From: Erysipelotrichaceae bacterium
GTDB taxonomy: Bacteria; Bacillota_I; Bacilli_A; Erysipelotrichales; Coprobacillaceae
Length of the DNA stretch: 9,516 bases
Reading direction: 5' to 3'
Assembly (NCBI GenBank): GCA_021202205.1
Contig: JAJQDJ010000316.1
Coordinates: forward strand, 1 to 9,516
Shown here: positions 6,661 to 9,516 of the stretch, piece by piece
How the letters are laid out: each line of letters starts with the position of its first letter
Position numbering within the stretch: the first letter of the stretch is position 1
Translations under genes and position numbers: made by a program
Notes under the pieces: model-generated
Told to the model about the DNA's origin: nothing
The model's database searches: none
What the model saw: only the letters and a program-made list of their open reading frames with translations

Positions 6661-6693
6661 GAAGTAATCATATGTGATTGCTTCTTTTTGTTT
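6661..6693 (+). terminator. Terminator of the dap operon
   Basis: GAAGTAATCA (6661-6670) pairs with TGATTGCTTC (6675-6684) through ten pairs including one G-T, loop TATG, followed by TTTTTGTTT. It lies 18 bases after the last operon stop. Confidence 0.9.
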
Positions 6694-6724
6694 ATCTGAA
6701 TGTAGGATAAATCAAAATAAATAT

Positions 6725-6753
6725 TTGCAATATGTAATAATGTTTGCTATAAT
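6725..6753 (+). promoter_or_regulatory. Promoter of the Rpn-type nuclease gene
   Basis: TTGCAA (6725-6730) and a perfect TATAAT (6748-6753) are spaced by 17 bases, with TG one base before the -10 box. Transcription from about 6760 would give a leader of about 90 bases that contains the whole 69-bp duplicated element. Confidence 0.65.
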
Positions 6754-6774
6754 ATGATAAAGTATCTTTCTATT

Positions 6775-6843
6775 AAAAAATAAAAAAAGTTCATTTTAAA
6801 AAAAGAAAAATCACTATTTTTGAGCGTATATAATAGTAGGAGG
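6775..6843 (+). repeat. Duplicated 69-bp leader element, copy 1 (before the nuclease gene)
   Basis: It matches 8209-8277 at about 65 of 69 positions. It comprises two A-tracts, GTTCATTTTAAAAAAAG, AAAATCACTA, TTTTGAGCG, ATATAATAG and the ribosome site TAGGAGG. The distance to the ATG is seven bases in both copies, although the seven bases themselves differ. The element contains a TATAAT, but that lies too close to the ribosome site for an ordinary -10 box. Confidence 0.9.
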
Positions 6844-6850
6844 GTACATT

Positions 6851-7939
6851 ATGGAGTTAAATTTGGAAGAAACAAAATTTTATAAGGATTATATGGAAAA
6901 TGTGTATCCTAAACTCAAAGGATATTTTGATACGCGTGGAACTCTTGCCAGATACTGTAGTGATTTGTTTTTAAAATATGCATTAACTCAAAAACCTGAA
7001 ATACTTATGAGATTATGTGAAAACTTATCACATGATAAAATCGAAAGCATTACACTATTGCATGCTCATCTTGCTGTTTCGTCAATTACACATAAACAGC
7101 TGGGACTTGATTTTTATATTGAAGATGATCAGCACCGTTATTATAATTTGGAGTTTCAGAATTATGATTTAACGCTTAATGAACGTAGACGTATTAATTA
7201 CTATGCTATTAGAATGATGAATGATCATATTCATCGAGGTCAATCTTACATGGATATTCCATATTTTTATCAAGCTGTTTACTATTTAGGTAAACCATTA
7301 TCGATGTTTAATGGTTTTGTAGATGATTATTTAAAACGTGTTGGTAGTAGTGGTTTACCATATGATGGTGAAAATCTTACTTCGAAAATTTTTACAATAA
7401 AACGTATTGAAAAACATTTAAATGGCAAAAATAATCTAACATTAACTGAACAGTTATGTTACATATTATTGTATAATGTTCCTTATCCTTATGAGAAACC
7501 AGATGAACTAATAAAGGAGATGACTATCATGCTAACAAAATTCAATGATGATGAAGCTCGTTGGAAGGCATATGATGAAGAAGATCAGATTAAAATTGAT
7601 AACACAATAATCGAAGAAGCTAAAATTGAAGCCAGAAAACAAGGGCTAAATGAAGGCTTAAATGAAGGCTTAAATGAAGGATTAAAGCAAGGAATGGAGC
7701 AAGGATTAGAACGAGGCATAGCACAAGGCATAGAACAAACGAAGATAGAGAAAGATATAGAGTATTTGAAATCACAAGCTGAAATTTTAAGATGCATGAT
7801 AAAGGCCAAATTCACTTATGTATCACCATATGTTGAAAGACATATTGTTAAAGCTAATTTTAAAACTTTAAGTAACGCTATTATCGCATTTTACAGTATC
7901 AATAATCCTGATGATTTAATTTCAATCTTAAAGTCTTAA
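6851..7939 (+). CDS. Rpn/PD-(D/E)XK nuclease family protein (recombination-promoting nuclease, putative transposase)
   Basis: The protein has 362 residues; ATG follows AGTAGGAGG by seven bases. The N-terminal ~240 residues resemble the Rpn/PDDEXK transposase group: a helical start, then the nuclease core with Asp87 in LDFYIEDD and Glu101-x-Gln103 in YYNLEFQNYDL, which fit the D...E-x-Q (variant of E-x-K) active site. A helical stretch with ERRRINYYAIRMMNDHIHRG (111-130) follows, as in the family. Family members act as DNA endonucleases that raise RecA-independent recombination and are often multicopy in gut Bacillota and Bacteroidota. Residues 265-296 are eight tandem tetrapeptides G[LMI]xx, a C-terminal feature common in this group. 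The last ~65 residues are helical. It is a single gene with its own promoter and terminator. It shares its leader with the unrelated gene downstream. The exact family is recognised from motifs only. Confidence 0.75.
   Translation: MELNLEETKFYKDYMENVYPKLKGYFDTRGTLARYCSDLFLKYALTQKPEILMRLCENLSHDKIESITLLHAHLAVSSITHKQLGLDFYIEDDQHRYYNLEFQNYDLTLNERRRINYYAIRMMNDHIHRGQSYMDIPYFYQAVYYLGKPLSMFNGFVDDYLKRVGSSGLPYDGENLTSKIFTIKRIEKHLNGKNNLTLTEQLCYILLYNVPYPYEKPDELIKEMTIMLTKFNDDEARWKAYDEEDQIKIDNTIIEEAKIEARKQGLNEGLNEGLNEGLKQGMEQGLERGIAQGIEQTKIEKDIEYLKSQAEILRCMIKAKFTYVSPYVERHIVKANFKTLSNAIIAFYSINNPDDLISILKS
7643..7738 (+). repeat. Eight 12-bp tandem units in the nuclease gene
   Basis: Eight in-frame 12-bp units begin GG and encode GLNE three times, then GLKQ, GMEQ, GLER, GIAQ and GIEQ. 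Units two and three are identical (GGCTTAAATGAA). Near-identical units at the 5' side and diverged ones at the 3' side suggest recent slippage growth at one end. Gain or loss of units keeps the frame. Confidence 0.9.
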
Positions 7940-7975
7940 AAACTATTCACGACCCTCTTGAAATGGTTATAAATG

Positions 7976-8001
7976 GAAACCCTAGCTTGGTTTCTTTTTA
8001 T
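7976..8001 (+). terminator. Terminator of the nuclease gene
   Basis: GAAACC (7976-7981) pairs with GGTTTC (7989-7994), loop of seven, followed by five T. It lies 36 bases after the stop codon. The stem is short but well placed. Confidence 0.7.
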
Positions 8002-8129
8002 ATTTGATATAAGCTATTTTCTGCTATTCAATTCATATTGATGTGAGCAATTTTTCCGCATATATGAAAATTTGCCAATGCATCATATACACTTTTAAAA
8101 ATAATATATCATTTTTATTATACCTGTTA

Positions 8130-8158
8130 TTGTTAAAATCATAATCGATTAGTATCAT
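8130..8158 (+). promoter_or_regulatory. Possible promoter of the exporter gene
   Basis: TTGTTA (8130-8135) and TATCAT (8153-8158) are spaced by 17 bases. The leader would be about 120 bases and include the second copy of the duplicated element. The boxes are moderate and the region is AT-rich. Confidence 0.4.
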
Positions 8159-8208
8159 AATATTAATATTTAAAAAATATTACTAGCATTTTACAAAGCA
8201 TTTAATCT

Positions 8209-8277
8209 AAAAAAATAAAAAAGTTCATTTTAAAAAAAGAAAAATCACTACTTTTGAGCGAATATAATAGTAGGAGG
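8209..8277 (+). repeat. Duplicated 69-bp leader element, copy 2 (before the exporter gene)
   Basis: It is the second copy, offset by exactly 1434 bases. Differences from copy 1 are the position of one T within the A-tract (two mismatches), C for T in CACTACTTTT, and A for T after GAGCG. It ends in the same AGTAGGAGG, seven bases before the ATG. In both copies CTA(C/T)T can pair with AGTAG next to the ribosome site, the base change giving G-C or G-U. Confidence 0.9.
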
Positions 8278-8284
8278 TTTTTTT

Positions 8285-9472
8285 ATGGTTAAATATATTA
8301 TTGAATTACAAGATGAAGAAAAAGCATGTGGTGCGTTTTGTATTCTGATGATTTTAAAACATTATGGTTTTAAAGAAGAAGTTAAAGAAATAAAGACAAA
8401 AGCCCGCATGAATCAAAATGGTATTTCTATCAAAGGAATGTTAGAATGTCTCAAGGAATATCAAATTGAAGCTACGGCATATGAAGCAACACTAGATGAT
8501 ATTAAGGAAAATATTAAGTTGCCATGTATTCTTTATATGATTTATGGGGATTTAGGTCATTATGTTGTGTTGTATGAAATTAAAGATGATGAGTATGTAA
8601 TCGCTGATCCTGCTAAGGGTTTATTAACAATGTATCAAGAGGAACTAGAGGAAAATTATACCAGTCGTATGATTGCCATCACACATGTGGGTCGTGTTCC
8701 AAAATTAAACTACAAACCATATGCAATGTTTTTAAAAAAAACATTTGTTGCTTATAAAAAATATATGACTTCATTAATTCTTAAAGGTATCTATATTTCT
8801 TTGTTGGGTTATGTTAGTAGTTATTTTTTTCAAGTATTGATTGATCGTATTACAATTACAACACCATTTTTTTATATGGCTGTTTTATCATTGGCTTATT
8901 GTTTAATAGAAATAATCAAAACAAAGATAGAAAAAACTAAGACAGGTGAAATGATACACTTGCAAAGAGCAATTGATGAAGATGATGTATTTGCTTCTTC
9001 TATGAATCTTTTAAAACAGCCATACTCTTTCTTTTATCAAGATAAAGGAGCATTGCAAAGTCAACTATTAAGTCTATTTGATTTAAGTGAAATGAGCAGT
9101 GCCTGTTTTGAAAGATTGTTTATTGATGGGTCCGCTTTTATTGTCTTTATGATAGGAATGTTAATCTTAAATTATAAAATGGCACTATGTGTCATATTCA
9201 TGTCTATTTTGATTACCATTTTTACCTATAAACGTTTAACAACATTGCAGGAAATGAATCGCCAATATTTAGAAGCAGGGTATGTTTATCAGCATCATAT
9301 TTTAGAATTAATAGAAAATCAATTTCTTAATAAACGATTTCGTATCTTACAAAAACAAAGAGAACGCAGTTATCATTTGTTTTTAGATGAAGCATTGCTT
9401 AAAGAACAGCAATCTATATTTGTTAATAAGATGCAAACGACTATTCAATATATTATTTATTTTATTTATTAA
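8285..9472 (+). pseudogene. Peptidase C39 ABC exporter (bacteriocin/peptide type), truncated before the ATPase domain
   Basis: Residues 1-~130 are a C39 cysteine protease domain that removes double-glycine leaders: Gln9 and Cys15 in LQDEEKACGAFC, His92 in LGHYVVLYEI and Asp108 in VIADPAKG are all present. Residues ~145-395 are the start of the ABC membrane domain, with hydrophobic helices at about 160-187, 194-213, 278-296 and 298-316, and the start of a fifth at about 386. A TAA at 9470-9472 ends it at 395 residues; full-length relatives have about 700, so the rest of the membrane domain and the whole ATPase (Walker A, signature, Walker B) are absent. The stop falls in a low-complexity TTATTTATT run. 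The same frame stays open to the window edge (NLICTVCVIKIKKH) but does not look like exporter sequence; the other two frames close quickly. The break therefore looks like an insertion or rearrangement junction rather than a simple frameshift. The start follows TAGGAGG by seven bases. As it stands it could not transport. Confidence 0.8.
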
Positions 9473-9516
9473 AACCTCATTTGCACCGTGTGCGTCATTA
9501 AAATAAAAAAACATTG
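9473..9516. other. Right edge after the exporter break
   Basis: These 44 bases do not continue the exporter by homology in any frame. They contain a small hairpin, GCAC-CGT-GTGC (9483-9493), and an A-rich run. This may be the start of an inserted element, but too little is visible to name it. Confidence 0.3.

Larger units (their letters stand above)
7940..8284 (+). other. Gene-free stretch between nuclease and exporter genes
   Basis: These 345 bases are very AT-rich. They hold a terminator at 7976-8001, an imperfect inverted repeat at 8047-8075 (GCAATTTTT / AAAATTTGC), a possible promoter at 8130-8158, a short AATATT palindrome near 8159-8181 and the second copy of the leader element at 8209-8277. 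No convincing gene was found: the best short frame (26 codons from about 8065) has no ribosome site. In particular, no small secreted-peptide gene with a double-glycine leader is visible before the exporter. Confidence 0.7.

Noticed and set aside
6829..6834. TATAAT inside the duplicated leader as the main -10 box
   Set aside because: Transcription would start within the ribosome site, and no -35 box lies at the right distance. A better extended -10 promoter lies at 6725-6753.
7585..7815. Minus-strand frame with a periodic Pro/Ser/Phe/Lys repeat
   Set aside because: It is the complement of the in-frame 12-bp repeats of the nuclease gene; the periodicity is inherited.
8065..8145. 26-codon frame (starts MKICQC) that might be an exporter substrate peptide
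   Set aside because: It has no ribosome site and no double-glycine leader, and its composition is that of the surrounding AT-rich DNA.

Overview
The window is AT-rich (roughly one third G+C by eye), with strong Shine-Dalgarno sites, short intergenic hairpin terminators and a tRNA without encoded CCA. Protein style and gene order point to a low-GC Bacillota bacterium, most likely a gut Erysipelotrichia (Coprobacillus/Catenibacterium-like). The phylum is fairly secure; the finer placement is a guess from protein resemblance.

Left part (1-2560): a decayed tyrosine recombinase enters from the left edge and ends in a premature stop near the position of its catalytic tyrosine. It is followed by a terminator and then by a tRNA-His gene on the minus strand, with its own promoter and terminator. 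Next, also on the minus strand, is a 93-residue protein that resembles only the C-terminal glycyl-radical segment of anaerobic ribonucleotide reductase (NrdD). A LppM-like lipoprotein gene on the plus strand follows, interrupted by an in-frame amber codon. The gap after it holds a bidirectional terminator hairpin and a possible 34-residue membrane peptide on the minus strand.

Central part (2738-6693): a compact four-gene operon encodes the end of the acetylase branch of diaminopimelate synthesis: dapF, dapH, N-acetyl-diaminopimelate deacetylase and a class III aminotransferase. Together they carry tetrahydrodipicolinate through acetylation, transamination, deacetylation and epimerisation to meso-diaminopimelate, for peptidoglycan and lysine. 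Genes overlap or lie 3-4 bases apart, and the operon closes with a good terminator.

Right part (6700-9516): an Rpn/PD-(D/E)XK-type recombination-promoting nuclease (transposase-like) gene with an eightfold tetrapeptide repeat, then a peptidase-C39 ABC exporter gene of the bacteriocin/peptide type that stops inside its membrane domain, without the ATPase domain. The two unrelated genes share a near-identical 69-bp leader, including the ribosome binding site, with exactly the same distance to the start codon. This is the most unusual structural signal in the window. It suggests either a duplication made when the nuclease gene was inserted, or a dispersed leader cassette.

Overall, a conserved metabolic operon is flanked by accessory DNA in which three of the larger genes (integrase, lipoprotein, exporter) look broken.
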